Shown in pieces: positions 1 to 8,566 of a stretch of DNA of 20,840 nt. Source of the DNA: Cyclostephanos tholiformis (taxonomy: Eukaryota > Bacillariophyta > Thalassiosirophyceae > Thalassiosirales > Thalassiosiraceae); contig JALLPB010000188.1 in NCBI GenBank assembly GCA_036939975.1, forward strand, positions 1 to 20,840, read 5' to 3'. The first letter of the stretch is position 1. Each line of letters starts with the position of its first letter. The translations under genes and the position numbers were made by a program. The notes beneath the pieces are model-generated. The model was not told the DNA's origin. It searched no databases and worked only from the letters and a program-made list of their open reading frames with translations.

Positions 1-1026
1 CGAGTGAGACACCCAACCACAAAATGACCAAAAAATGACCATTTTCGTGATGCTCTGGAATGACGTTTTTTTGCCCTTATTTCGTGATGCTCATGAAACA
101 ATTAATAAATTAAATGATGCAAATAAAAAAAATAATCCTGTGATGTCCGGGAATATAATTTTACATTTCGTGATGTCCATTTAAAAAAATTATTCAAAAT
201 CCTGTGTTCGTGAATTCACTCTTTTTGTTGTCGGTGCAGTGAAATGGGTTTTCCATAAGAACACGTATTTGAACAATTTTCCCTTTATTTATTAACACTG
301 TGATTGAGAGGGAAGGTTGAGACTTGGTTGTTGTCATCGTCATCATTGTCCTTGACTCCAATCCAGGCCGTTGAGTGTTCCTCTCCCCCATCTTTGTGCC
401 GTGGCATTTTTATGGCATGCTTTGTCGGTGCAAGACACCCACGCGCATGAGAGCGGCATTCTTGCATTGTTGAGGTGGAGTAGGAGAGAGGCCTCAGTGC
501 CAGACGTGCCATGGCATTGTCAGTAATTGGGGGATCAGACAATGCCATTGGGCTTTTTCCAGATACATTTAAAATTAAGCCTACATTAGATAATAGATTA
601 GTCAACATTATACCATCATTCGTGTTGTTCTAATATATCTCCACTAGTAGATGGAATTGGAAAATACCATGGTTCTAGCCAAACAAGAGTCTAGAATTTT
701 GTGGGTGTGCACAAGAGTTTTTGGATTAAGACTGTGGGAATTTGTAGGTATCTGGCAGTACACCATCACATCACGTCGTACAAAAACATGTATACACTTG
801 GTTAGAGAGTACACAAAGTGTACCTAAACCCCGAAGACCAATTATGCACCAGGTGCTTTTTCTGCCACATTTTTGCAAAGACAACAGCAGTTAGTGAATC
901 AATTATTAAATCCTTCAGAACTCAATCTAATACCCCCAATGAGTGTCCAGTTGTTTAAGCAGCCCCTTCCGATTCAATTGATATCTGACACCCTTTTGTT
1001 CTGACAAAGTCTTCCTGCCCAACCTC
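1..1026. other. AT-rich intergenic region without a convincing gene
   Basis: This kilobase is richer in A and T than the rest of the window and lacks its CGT/ACG triplet texture. The longest open frame is 107 codons on the minus strand (608 down to 285). It starts with ATG but matches no family I recognise and its composition is not clearly coding. With the TTCGTGATG cluster at the left edge and the inverted-repeat element directly to the right, the stretch looks like decayed repeat or transposon-derived sequence. That origin is inference. Confidence 0.5.
44..217. repeat. Dispersed TTCGTGATG motif cluster
   Basis: The core TTCGTGATG followed by CTC or TCC occurs near 44, 81 and 167. Degenerate forms lie near 138 (CTGTGATGTCC) and 207 (TTCGTGAATTC). 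All are in the same orientation within 175 bp, separated by AT-rich spacers with A runs. Several related 12-mers so close together are unlikely by chance. They could be subterminal repeats of a transposon whose other end lies outside the window, or protein-binding sites. Spacing is irregular, so this is not a simple tandem repeat. Confidence 0.5.
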
Positions 1027-1192
1027 TACTAGGAATCCTGTAACAGGTAACAGCTGTTACAATAAGTTGTTAGCAGGTTGCTAGCAAGTTGTGAGCAAGT
1101 TGCTAGCAACTTGTCAGATTTTTTACGAGGGAACACTAGTAAAGTATGTAGGAACTAAAAAGCAGCTTGCACCCCCCCACTATTACAAAATC
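1027..1192 (+). repeat. Left terminal inverted repeat
   Basis: Left arm of the element, about 166 bp. It contains CAGCTGTTACAATAAGTTG, then a run of related units of the form AGTTGCTAGCA, then CTTGTCAGATT, and ends in GCAGCTTGCACCCCCC followed by ATTACAAAATC. It is longer than the right arm because of two insertions, one near 1046 and one near 1130-1155. Confidence 0.7.
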
Positions 1193-1646
1193 TCCATATT
1201 CACCCCCTCCATGGCCACCACCCGTGCCATATCATGGCCCCCCATCAAGAGTTAGTCTCCCCCTCTTCGTGGTATGTTGGCAAACACCCTAACCAACAAT
1301 CCCCCCCAACAGCGTTGCTTCTCCCCTCCGGCGAGAGGCAAAAATGTCTGTCCTTTGCACCCAAGCCAATTGTCGTCAATAGATTGTCCCACCTGTCATC
1401 CTCCACAATGTGAAAGGTGTGCCATCATGGTGGTGGTAGCGGCAGTGGAGGAGGAGGAGGAGGTGACATTAGTGCATCTACATCCCTCATTGGGCTATTT
1501 GCCTCCTCCAATGCAGCCGCAGCCAAGGCAGTGGCAATGTCGTCGTCGGCACCATCATCAACACCCATCAAGAGGAAGACAATTTGGATGCAGATCAAGT
1601 GGGACAATCCAGATAGGCCAGAGGCAACATATACACCGCCATGCAT

Positions 1647-1776
1647 GATTTTGTAATGGTGGGGGGTGCAAGCTGCTATCCTGGTAAACAATCTGACAAG
1701 TTGCTAACATCATGCTAACAACTCACTAGCAACCTGCTAACAACTTATTGTAACAGCTGTTATGGGATTCGTAGTA
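1647..1776 (-). repeat. Right terminal inverted repeat
   Basis: Right arm of the element, about 130 bp, the reverse complement of the left arm. It begins GATTTTGTAATGG then GGGGTGCAAGCTGC, and ends with TTGTAACAGCTG and GGGATTCGTAGTA. The tandem AGTTG/TAGCA units differ from those of the left arm by several substitutions, so the arms are not a recent duplication. Confidence 0.7.
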
Positions 1777-1834
1777 ATGCATACCCAGAACTGTTAGGTT
1801 GCTTGCATTGTTGCCGCAAATTTTTCCAGTATTA

Positions 1835-1944
1835 ATTAGTTGAGGTGCCTTCCCAGCAAAAAAGGTGGACGGATTGTTGCTGGTCTCAACTAATCCTTGA
1901 CTTAATTTAGTTCCTACTTTTTTACCTTATCCCTTTTTTGCTGG
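1835..1944. repeat. Interleaved inverted repeats (foldback)
   Basis: ATTAGTTGAG at 1835-1844 is matched by its reverse complement CTCAACTAAT at 1885-1894. CCAGCAAAAAAGG at 1853-1865 is matched exactly by CCTTTTTTGCTGG at 1932-1944. The two pairs interleave, so both stems cannot form as one simple hairpin. It lies 60 bp from the long-TIR element and may be the end of another foldback element. Confidence 0.5.
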
Positions 1945-2416
1945 CGTGGACTGTCATTTGATGGCCAAGGGATTGCTTCTGTTGCCATCCAAGAGCCTCT
2001 CCGGCTCAGCAAATAGGGCCACATCTTCATGATCAGACTCGATGACTTTGCTGTCTTTTTGGGGACGACGCCGAGGCAAGGTCGATCACTGGGCACAGCA
2101 CACTTCTAATTAGCCGTTATATCTTCCTGATAGTATATGAATGTCGATCCTGTATCATAACCACCCGTATCGGCGACTCGTGGGATCAAAAGTGATGGAA
2201 ATTTCTGACTCTCATCCTTCTCATTCACAGGTGGGGGGGGGGGGGACCTTTCTCCGTCCCCGTTTCTTCGTACCTCGTAAGTCGCAAGAATGTCCTGCAT
2301 TTCTTTCCTGCTTGTGGTCTAAGTTCCCCTCTTAATCTGCATTTCGTCCGTCGGTTTCGTCCGCTCCTCTCTGGCGCATGAGTTTCCTCCCCATCGATTG
2401 CGCATGCAACTCGAAA

Positions 2417-2467
2417 TGTATGTATACATACATACACACACACGCACACACACACGCACACACACAA
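2417..2467. repeat. CA/TA-type microsatellite
   Basis: Alternating ATGTATAC units grade into an interrupted CACACA tract with CG interruptions. It lies just downstream of the stop of the TPR-like gene, probably in its 3' UTR. A related CA- and CG-alternating tract lies in that gene's intron (about 2847-2894). Confidence 0.85.
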
Positions 2468-2495
2468 ACGTCCGTTCTGTGATACATCCTACGCG

Positions 2496-3718
2496 TCACA
2501 AGTCCCAGTTTCGTAACCGACAATGAACCTTCGAGCACGACGACATATAATCCTCCGCCCCGACGCCTGTGGCATATACGCTCGACGCCGCCGATCTCAT
2601 GTACGCCTCCGCCTTGGCTGGTTCGTTACGTATTTCGCAGCTGCGAGAGGAGAGCGTGCGGGGTAGCAATATATTGAAATGTCGTCGGGTGATGGTGATG
2701 ATGACGATGATGATGATATTGTGTTTTGGCTTCATTTCAGAGAAGTGGGAATGGGTGCTACCCCCCCCCCCACCCCCCCACCCCCCGGGGGGTCGACACG
2801 TGTTCACCGTCATGGGAAGCGGGATAGTTCGGGGCACCAAAATAATGCACACACGGACACACGGACTAGCACGGACACACGCGCACGCGCACAAACGAAA
2901 AAAAACAAAACTCACTACAATCCGAGGTAGAAAAGCGAATAGAACTCGTCGCTACCGTTCCAAACCCACCCCCCCCCCCCCCTCCCCCCCCCCCCCCCCC
3001 CGTCGCGTCCCGCCCTTCGTAAATCCCATTCCGTCGCGCCATCACCACGAAACAACGAGTACACAGTGGACATTATTTTCCTCCCATCCCTCATGCCCGG
3101 TGGCAATGCCATCATGCCCTCCGGCGGATATATGCGCTCCGTCTCCGTGCCATCCCCCCCCATCGACCGGGGGTTGGGGGGGGGATATATATCATCGTTC
3201 ATCCTAGTCAGGCAGGCGATGTCCCATACGATCTCCTCGACGTCGTTCGCATTCACGAGTGCGTCATTGCGAAATTGCTCGTGTCCATCGCGGAAACGAT
3301 CGAGGTAATAATAGCTAATGCCTCGCTGCCATAGGTACGGTGTCAGCGATCCGCGCGGCACGGATGCCGCGTCGGCCATGTCGAATCGCGTTAGGGAGGA
3401 TGGGACGTCTCCCGATCGGAAATAACGCATACCCTCGCGTATTAGTTCGCGTGGGGACGAGGATGTCATCGACGATGAGGACGAGGACGAGGAGGAGGGG
3501 GATATGACGAGCAGCGACGACGACGACGACGACGACGACGACGTCGACGCGCCGCGGGATGATGACGGGGTCGGGAGGAGGAATGCGGAGGAGGCATATG
3601 CGACGGAGGAGGGATAGGTACTAGTCTCCACGGGTATCGTGGGTGGTAGTAGCAGTATTACTACTGGGCCGATGAATAATCGAAGGAGAGGCCAATGCCG
3701 GTAGCTAGCCATTGTCAT
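2496..3718 (-). CDS. Plastid-targeted TPR-like protein (two exons)
   Basis: Exon 1 is 3718-2916 and exon 2 is 2640-2496, with a 275-nt intron. The donor is GTGAGT at 2915; the acceptor follows CTCTCGCAG and ends at 2641. Joining in phase 2 gives 315 residues. The join restores YLGLY followed by CEIRNEPAKAEAYM, where homologous TPR-like proteins of plants and algae continue. Residues 11-30 form a signal-peptide core and residues 42-46 read ASSAF, matching the ASAFAP motif of secondary plastid targeting. After a Ser-rich linker, residues about 90-170 have helical TPR-like sequence (REGMRYFRSGDV, YLWQRGISYYYLDRF). The C-terminus (DYMSSCSKVHCRLRNW) is also family-like. A Gly-rich segment near residue 245 is encoded by C14 and C18 tracts (plus strand), where a one-base assembly error would break the frame. 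The biochemical role is unknown; probably protein-protein contacts in the plastid. Confidence 0.82.
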
Positions 3719-3920
3719 GTTGTTGTTGGAGACATGAAATTTCTTTTTGGCACAATGTGAGATGGGATGGACAGACCGTGTTCGTGCTCAGTGGCAAAAA
3801 AAAAGGAAAGAGAGAGGTTTTGCTTTCCTTTTCCAAAACAACTCGAGACTTCTTGTTATATCGAGGAATAATAATAGGCCAGATTAATATTATTATAATA
3901 GGCGAATCGAAGTGGTATTT
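3719..3920. promoter_or_regulatory. Divergent intergenic region, putative bidirectional promoter
   Basis: Only 202 bp separate the start codons of the minus-strand TPR-like gene and the plus-strand glycosyltransferase gene, so 5' UTRs and core promoters of both must lie here. The DNA is AT-richer than the flanking coding sequence and has an A8-9 tract (about 3797-3805) and ATTAATATTATTATAATA near 3883-3900. No canonical TATA box can be assigned with confidence. Confidence 0.5.
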
Positions 3921-5345
3921 ATGGCAGGACAATCCGCCCCACGACCCTCGCGGAGGAGGAGGGTGCCGTCGAGTCCGATCGGGAATGATAATAACGAAGG
4001 GGACCCAAACGACCACGACGATATGGCTCCATCGTCGCATCGATATTATGGACCATCGTCGTCTCTATCGTGGGCGGCGGCTTCGATGAACGTTACCGGA
4101 TATCTTCGCCGGTGGAGGAGGAGTGGGGGGGACGGCGGGTGCAGTAATGGACGGAATATCACGTTCGTACCGCTCATCGTAGTCGTAGTCGTCATTTGTG
4201 CGACGACACTCTGGTTCGTTCGACGTGAGTTTGAACTGGAGGGACTACGTCATCCGCGTCGTCCACCCGAACAACCCCCCATTGGTCCGGATATAATGAC
4301 TCCCAAGGCACAATCGACTATCAGGAGGGTAACACCGCGTCGGTCTCTCGGTACGCGTCCACCAACTCGTGCGCCAACGCACGAATACGATTGCAGTACC
4401 AAGGTCTCGTCGGTTCCACGGGGGCAACGACACGATAACGACAACGATGCCGTCCGATCGTCATCATCATCATCGTCGTCGTCGTCGTCGTCGTCACCGA
4501 ACGACGAAACGCTGGCGGTCATCTCCGTTTGCATACCAGGGGACCGTTTCAATGCCGAATACATCGATGCATCCCTGTCCAATAAACGACACTTCTGCGA
4601 TAAATGGAATGCCACGTGCATCCTATCGAGGGATAGGCTTCGACACGAAACAACGTATGATGGCCCCAAGTTCAAAGGGTTACATAATAAGCGGCTTCAA
4701 TCCGGAAAAACAACGCCTCCAGAGCACAGTCCCAAGTGGGAGAAGCTTTTCGCGATCACCAAGGCGATGTATACTTCCGCCACCGATTGGCTATTGTGGC
4801 TCGATTGCGATGCCGCTTTTACTAACTTCGATATCGATTGGAGGGTACACCTTCGCGATCACCTGGACAAGTCGAGGGTCCTCGTTGCATCGAGGGATAT
4901 ATCCGGGATCAACCTGGGCGTTTTCCTCGTACCGAATACGCCCTACTCGAGATTCTTCGTGGAAATGATGTCGGAGGAACGATACGATATAGAACGCCGA
5001 CAGCTTTCGCACAAGGATCAAAACGCGCTTAAAAACCTCCTGACGAAATCGCCACAGCTTGCTTGTTCCATCGACGACAGCGTTCCACAGGGAATGATCA
5101 ACTCGGTGAGTTCCCCACCCCCCACACATGCAATGTATTGTTTTTTCCCTATTGTGGCATATTAGTAGATAATCGCCGAAACGTCGATTTTTGATTTCCA
5201 TATACTATACCTCAAGTACCTCGATAATCCGGCCGGACATCAGTGGATGCGGAACGATTGGATCGCGCACCAAGTCTTTTGCGAGTCGAGGGATTGTCCC
5301 GATCGCTTCCTCTCGTTTTTGAGATCGGTGGGACCCGATCCTTAA
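3921..5345 (+). CDS. GT34-like Golgi glycosyltransferase (two exons)
   Basis: Exon 1 is 3921-5105 and exon 2 is 5169-5345. The 63-nt intron has donor GTGAGT and acceptor TAGTAG, joined in phase 0, giving 453 residues. The first in-frame ATG is 3921. The architecture is type II membrane: a basic cytoplasmic tail of about 80 residues, one membrane anchor (about 82-101, PLIVVVVVICATTLWF), a disordered stem with a 13-Ser run (180-192), then the catalytic domain. That domain shows KWEKLFAITKAM, the DxD metal/nucleotide-sugar motif in WLDCDAAF (D295, D297), INLGVFLVPN, and VPQGMINS across the splice junction. This order fits the GMA12/MNN10 and xyloglucan xylosyltransferase group (GT34). Donor and acceptor sugars cannot be read from sequence. 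It probably acts in Golgi glycan or cell-wall polysaccharide synthesis. Confidence 0.85.
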
Positions 5346-5788
5346 ATTAGCATCACACGCATCATCGTAGATTTTTTCGAATTTTCTCGTGGTTCGATAG
5401 AAAAAAAAAGAGGCTAAACTATTAACCTTCATTACAAAATAATATGAAACACACCTACACAACCCCCTCGGCAACCGTCTGGACTAGAATCGCTCGTTCC
5501 TCCCGATTGCCCAGTCCCTATGTCGATTGCCCAGTCCCCATGTATAATCGGTCTATGCATCCAATGCGACAACTCGAATTCATCGTAAAACGAGCGACCC
5601 CGTTGTTGGTGTGCATTCGATCTCAACAGACTTAATTGCGCTGCATTCCAATTTCAGATCGAATACAAACAGAACCAACACGTAATAATCATGCAACTCC
5701 AATGCGATAAAGAAATCTCCTGGCTTGAGCCATTACACGTATTTCCCTGATCCCTCCGTCCCCCCCTCCCCCCCTCCCCCCCGTTTTC
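5346..5788. other. Convergent 3' intergenic region
   Basis: This lies between the 3' ends of the glycosyltransferase gene (+) and the long disordered-protein gene (-). It contains the 3' UTRs, an A9 tract at about 5401-5409, a 20-bp tandem duplication (5504-5543) and a C-rich tract interrupted by T at about 5760-5782. No gene is supported. Confidence 0.6.
5504..5543. repeat. 20-bp tandem duplication
   Basis: The unit CGATTGCCCAGTCCCTATGT at 5504-5523 is followed at once by a copy at 5524-5543 with one T-to-C change. It is a recent local duplication in a noncoding region. Confidence 0.85.
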
Positions 5789-8566
5789 TCACGTAAGGCA
5801 CCCATCAGCACGTTTCAAAGTCGCGCCATCGCCCTTTTGCCGCAACAGCTTTTTTCCCGCTGATACCACCGGATTCAAAATGAATTTGACTTCCTGAACG
5901 ATGCCCTTATTCTGGCGGCGAAACTCCTCGCTGAAGGATCGGACGCTGCTTTCGTCGTCATCTCCTCCATCGTTAGATGGTTTGTGAGGAGAGACGGTTG
6001 GCGCAGTCGGAGCGATGCGCACTTCATCCACGGGGGGGGGCGGGCGACCGAAAAAGATCGAACTGTGCGCGGGGAGTGATTGAACGAAGCCCTCGTTTAA
6101 ATCTAAACTAATCGAACTCGGATTCCTTGGCATGCCCATCGGGGCGGCTTCATTAATCGATCCCGACATCTTGCAGACCTCCAACTGGGCGATCTTACCC
6201 AACATGCACTCGCCGCCGATCCCACCCCCGACGGTGGCGGCCCTTGACGCGTGGCGAGGCCGCGGCACGCTCTGCACCGTCCTCGCGGACGACGGACGTT
6301 GCTCATGCGTTCGTTCTTCGTATGCGCTCCACGGATGACGATATCGCGATTTAGCGAGAAGCGGGTCGTCCTTGTAATGACGGGGCGGGGTCCCCAACGG
6401 ACTCAATAAGGCCGAGTTGTTCATCGACCTGAATTGGGTCGGCTTCGACGATGACGATCCCATCGCGTCGTCCTCTGCGAGCAACGGATCGAATTCATCG
6501 GCGGGGAGGACGGCCTTCGAAGGTCGTTTGTCCGTCGCGGGGTCACGTCTGAAGATTCCCCAGGAGTGCCGCATTGACGATTTGAGGGGACTATCGTCGT
6601 CGGATGGGGGACGACTCACCACCGAGCCCGAGGACGAGGTCGCCCCGGAGGAGCAAAAAACGCGCGACACGTTGCCACCTACCCCGAGGTCGGACTCGTA
6701 CGCGAGGATCGACGGTGGCATGCCGATAAGTCCCGAGAACGGATCCGTGGGCTCATCGTACTCGACGTCGATCAGGTCATCCCAACCCCCCGGGTGCGAA
6801 GGCGTTCCGGTTGGCATCATCGTCCTCGGACGGAGCGACGTCGTCGTTGGCACGGCGTCGCCGACGGTGTTTGACCGTCGATGTGAATCCGCACGAGGCA
6901 TGGAGATCAATCCCGGCGGAGGGCCCGTGCCACTGCGGGCCCTTCGGTGACCCGGGGTCGTACGGGTGGGGGACGTCCTACTCCCTCCGCCCCCCCCTCC
7001 TCTTGTCCTCGACCCTCCTCCGCCTCCTCCTCCTCCTCCTCCTACCCCCGGAGACGACGACGATGACGCGGATATTTTCTTCTCCCGATCGATCGCTCGT
7101 CCAAGTGGCGAAACGTAAAGAGTCGGCGGCGTCCTTCTCCCCTCCGAAAGCGGGCAGGGGATCGGACTCGACCCCCGATGACTGCGACGTCGTGCCAAGT
7201 CGCGCCGATCGGTGTCCACCGCCGCCTCTATGTCGTCGTCGGGAACATGGTTCACGTCCCCGCCGATCGTTCCGATCCCCCCCCTCTCGGATATTTCACC
7301 GAATATGTCCCTCCTGCGACTGGACTCGTACAATTGCGCCTCAAGCGATCGATCGATCGTCTCGAGTGCGAGCGCCGACGAGGAGGCGGCGGAGCGGTCA
7401 CCTACCCCCCGAGCGGATAACGAGGCAGATGACGTTGCATCGCGATGACTCCCACACCCGATACCGATGCTGCAATCGCGTCCCCCGGGTGACTTCGTTA
7501 GGGACAACCTCGGCTTGCGCAGGATGGCCGCCGCGATGGCGAGGACGGCGTTATTGTGTGGTGGCGAGCGGGATGGAGAGCGCGACGGCGGCCTACGGCG
7601 GGGGGACGACGCGCGTATTATCCCGTCCATCATCGTCGTGGTCGATGACGACGTATTCGTTGTTGTCGCGTTCGTGACGTTCGTCGCCGTGCCGGGCGAG
7701 GCGTCCGCTCCCGACCATATGTGCCATCCACCTCCTCCTCCCCACTTCTTCTTCCCGTATTTGTCATTCGACGAGGTCCTCTCGTCTCTCCCTCCAACTG
7801 ATCCCCCGTCATTCCTGCACGATGCCGCGTCGGTGAGAGATGACACGTCCGACCTCTTGTCATCGATATCGTAGTGATCGTCCCGTCCCCCATGCATGTG
7901 ATCCACATCGTTCGTCCGTACATCGCGTTCCAGGGGGAATATCATCGCGAGGTCGCCCTCATCCTCCCGTCGATGGAGGTCATCTTCGTCGTGTCCATTC
8001 TCGTTGTCGTCGTCGTCGTGATGATGGTCATCATGCCCAATATCGGCCACGACGTCGAGGAGGGACGGTGCGGGGGGTACGGAGAAATCGCACATAACCC
8101 TCACCCCCCTCGCGAGTTGAACCGGCGAGATGAGTTTATCCTCGTCGTCATCATCCAAGTCGCCGGAGAGGACGCGTTCCCAATTTAAAACGTCCATGTT
8201 CCCCCCCCCCCCTCCCTCGACCACATCGTCGTATTCGTCGCGATAGTCGAGGTCGTCGTCGTCCTCACTCGCGGTCCTACAACGCCCGACTCCAGCGCCG
8301 CCGCCGCCGCCGCCGACTCCGCCGCCATCCCGACTGCCGCGATGCCCCCGACGCCGACGCCTCATTTGCTCCTCCCGCCTCGCGACGCCGTTGCTCACGG
8401 GCATAGTCGCGGCCGTGTCGGTGGTGTAAAGTCTGACCCTCGATCCGCCTCCTTCCCCCCCCTCCCCCCCCTCGACGATAACGGGGGAGGAGGAGGCTGG
8501 AGCAGTCGTCGTGGTATTCGGGATGGTAGGAGGAGGGTGAGGCGATGAAGATCCCTCCATAGTCAT
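5789..8566 (-). CDS. Long disordered Ser/Asp/Gly-rich protein of unknown function
   Basis: Uninterrupted frame of 925 codons from ATG 8566 (a second ATG follows at 8560) to TGA at 5789. The frame extends upstream to 8605 but without ATG. I do not recognise a domain. The N-terminal half has Asp/His-rich acidic stretches (DDHHHDDDDNENGHDEDD). The middle carries basic Ser-Arg segments (SRSPSRSP, RRSNTV) that look like kinase targets, and long Gly runs. The last 200 residues are less repetitive and more likely conserved, with DPLLAKSRYRHPWSAY, ISLDLNEGFVQSLP and a basic-amphipathic end around EEFRRQNKGIVQEVKFILNP. No signal peptide or membrane segment is visible. The stop overlaps a possible donor (AC then GTGAGA at 5793), so a further C-terminal exon cannot be excluded. 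Frame length over 2.7 kb supports coding despite low complexity. A cytosolic or nuclear scaffold or regulator is a guess. Confidence 0.7.
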   Translation of the reverse strand: MTMEGSSSPHPPPTIPNTTTTAPASSSPVIVEGGEGGEGGGSRVRLYTTDTAATMPVSNGVARREEQMRRRRRGHRGSRDGGGVGGGGGGAGVGRCRTASEDDDDLDYRDEYDDVVEGGGGGNMDVLNWERVLSGDLDDDDEDKLISPVQLARGVRVMCDFSVPPAPSLLDVVADIGHDDHHHDDDDNENGHDEDDLHRREDEGDLAMIFPLERDVRTNDVDHMHGGRDDHYDIDDKRSDVSSLTDAASCRNDGGSVGGRDERTSSNDKYGKKKWGGGGGWHIWSGADASPGTATNVTNATTTNTSSSTTTMMDGIIRASSPRRRPPSRSPSRSPPHNNAVLAIAAAILRKPRLSLTKSPGGRDCSIGIGCGSHRDATSSASLSARGVGDRSAASSSALALETIDRSLEAQLYESSRRRDIFGEISERGGIGTIGGDVNHVPDDDIEAAVDTDRRDLARRRSHRGSSPIPCPLSEGRRTPPTLYVSPLGRAIDREKKISASSSSSPGVGGGGGGGGGGSRTRGGGGGGSRTSPTRTTPGHRRARSGTGPPPGLISMPRADSHRRSNTVGDAVPTTTSLRPRTMMPTGTPSHPGGWDDLIDVEYDEPTDPFSGLIGMPPSILAYESDLGVGGNVSRVFCSSGATSSSGSVVSRPPSDDDSPLKSSMRHSWGIFRRDPATDKRPSKAVLPADEFDPLLAEDDAMGSSSSKPTQFRSMNNSALLSPLGTPPRHYKDDPLLAKSRYRHPWSAYEERTHEQRPSSARTVQSVPRPRHASRAATVGGGIGGECMLGKIAQLEVCKMSGSINEAAPMGMPRNPSSISLDLNEGFVQSLPAHSSIFFGRPPPPVDEVRIAPTAPTVSPHKPSNDGGDDDESSVRSFSEEFRRQNKGIVQEVKFILNPVVSAGKKLLRQKGDGATLKRADGCLT

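Larger units (their letters stand above)
1027..1776. mobile_element. Non-autonomous element with long terminal inverted repeats
   Basis: The segment is bounded by arms that are near-perfect reverse complements. The left arm is 1027-1192 and the right arm 1647-1776, enclosing about 450 bp. The left end starts TACTAGGAATCC and the right end read in reverse starts TACTACGAATCCC. Both continue through GCTGTTACAATAAGTTG and end with GCAGCTTGCACCCCCC and ATTACAAAATC. The left arm has extra blocks of about 7 and 25 bp. Inside each arm an 11-bp unit like AGTTGCTAGCA repeats in tandem. No transposase is encoded, and I see no clear target-site duplication. The structure resembles foldback or Mutator-like non-autonomous elements, but the superfamily is not assigned. 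A 124-codon open frame inside (1274-1648, +) is low-complexity and probably not a gene. Confidence 0.7.
1777..2495. other. Intergenic region with foldback and homopolymer tracts
   Basis: No gene is supported. The stretch holds nested inverted repeats (1835-1944), a G13 run at about 2233-2245 and a CA/TA microsatellite at about 2417-2467. Its right part is the 3' flank of the minus-strand TPR-like gene and probably contains that gene's 3' UTR. Open frames of 60 to 80 codons on both strands look random. Confidence 0.5.

Noticed and set aside
285..608. 107-codon ATG-started minus-strand frame
   Set aside because: No recognisable family or domain, and composition not clearly coding; it sits in AT-rich repeat-like DNA where frames of this length can be random.
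1274..1648. 124-codon frame with CPTCHPPQCERC inside the inverted-repeat element
   Set aside because: The Cys pattern looks zinc-ribbon-like, but the rest is Pro/Gln/His/Arg low complexity and the opposite strand is equally open; no evidence of a gene.
2679..2710. ATG/GAT-rich triplet run as a possible separate coding exon
   Set aside because: It lies in the inferred intron of the TPR-like gene and encodes only Asp or Ile/Met repeats.
2569..3207. 212-codon plus-strand frame over the TPR-like gene
   Set aside because: Runs through the intron and poly-C tracts of the opposite-strand gene; Pro-rich and without a plausible product.
6811..7677. 288-codon plus-strand frame opposite the long disordered protein
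   Set aside because: Antisense of triplet-repeat coding DNA; Arg/Ser/Pro-rich with no domain. The minus frame is over three times longer.
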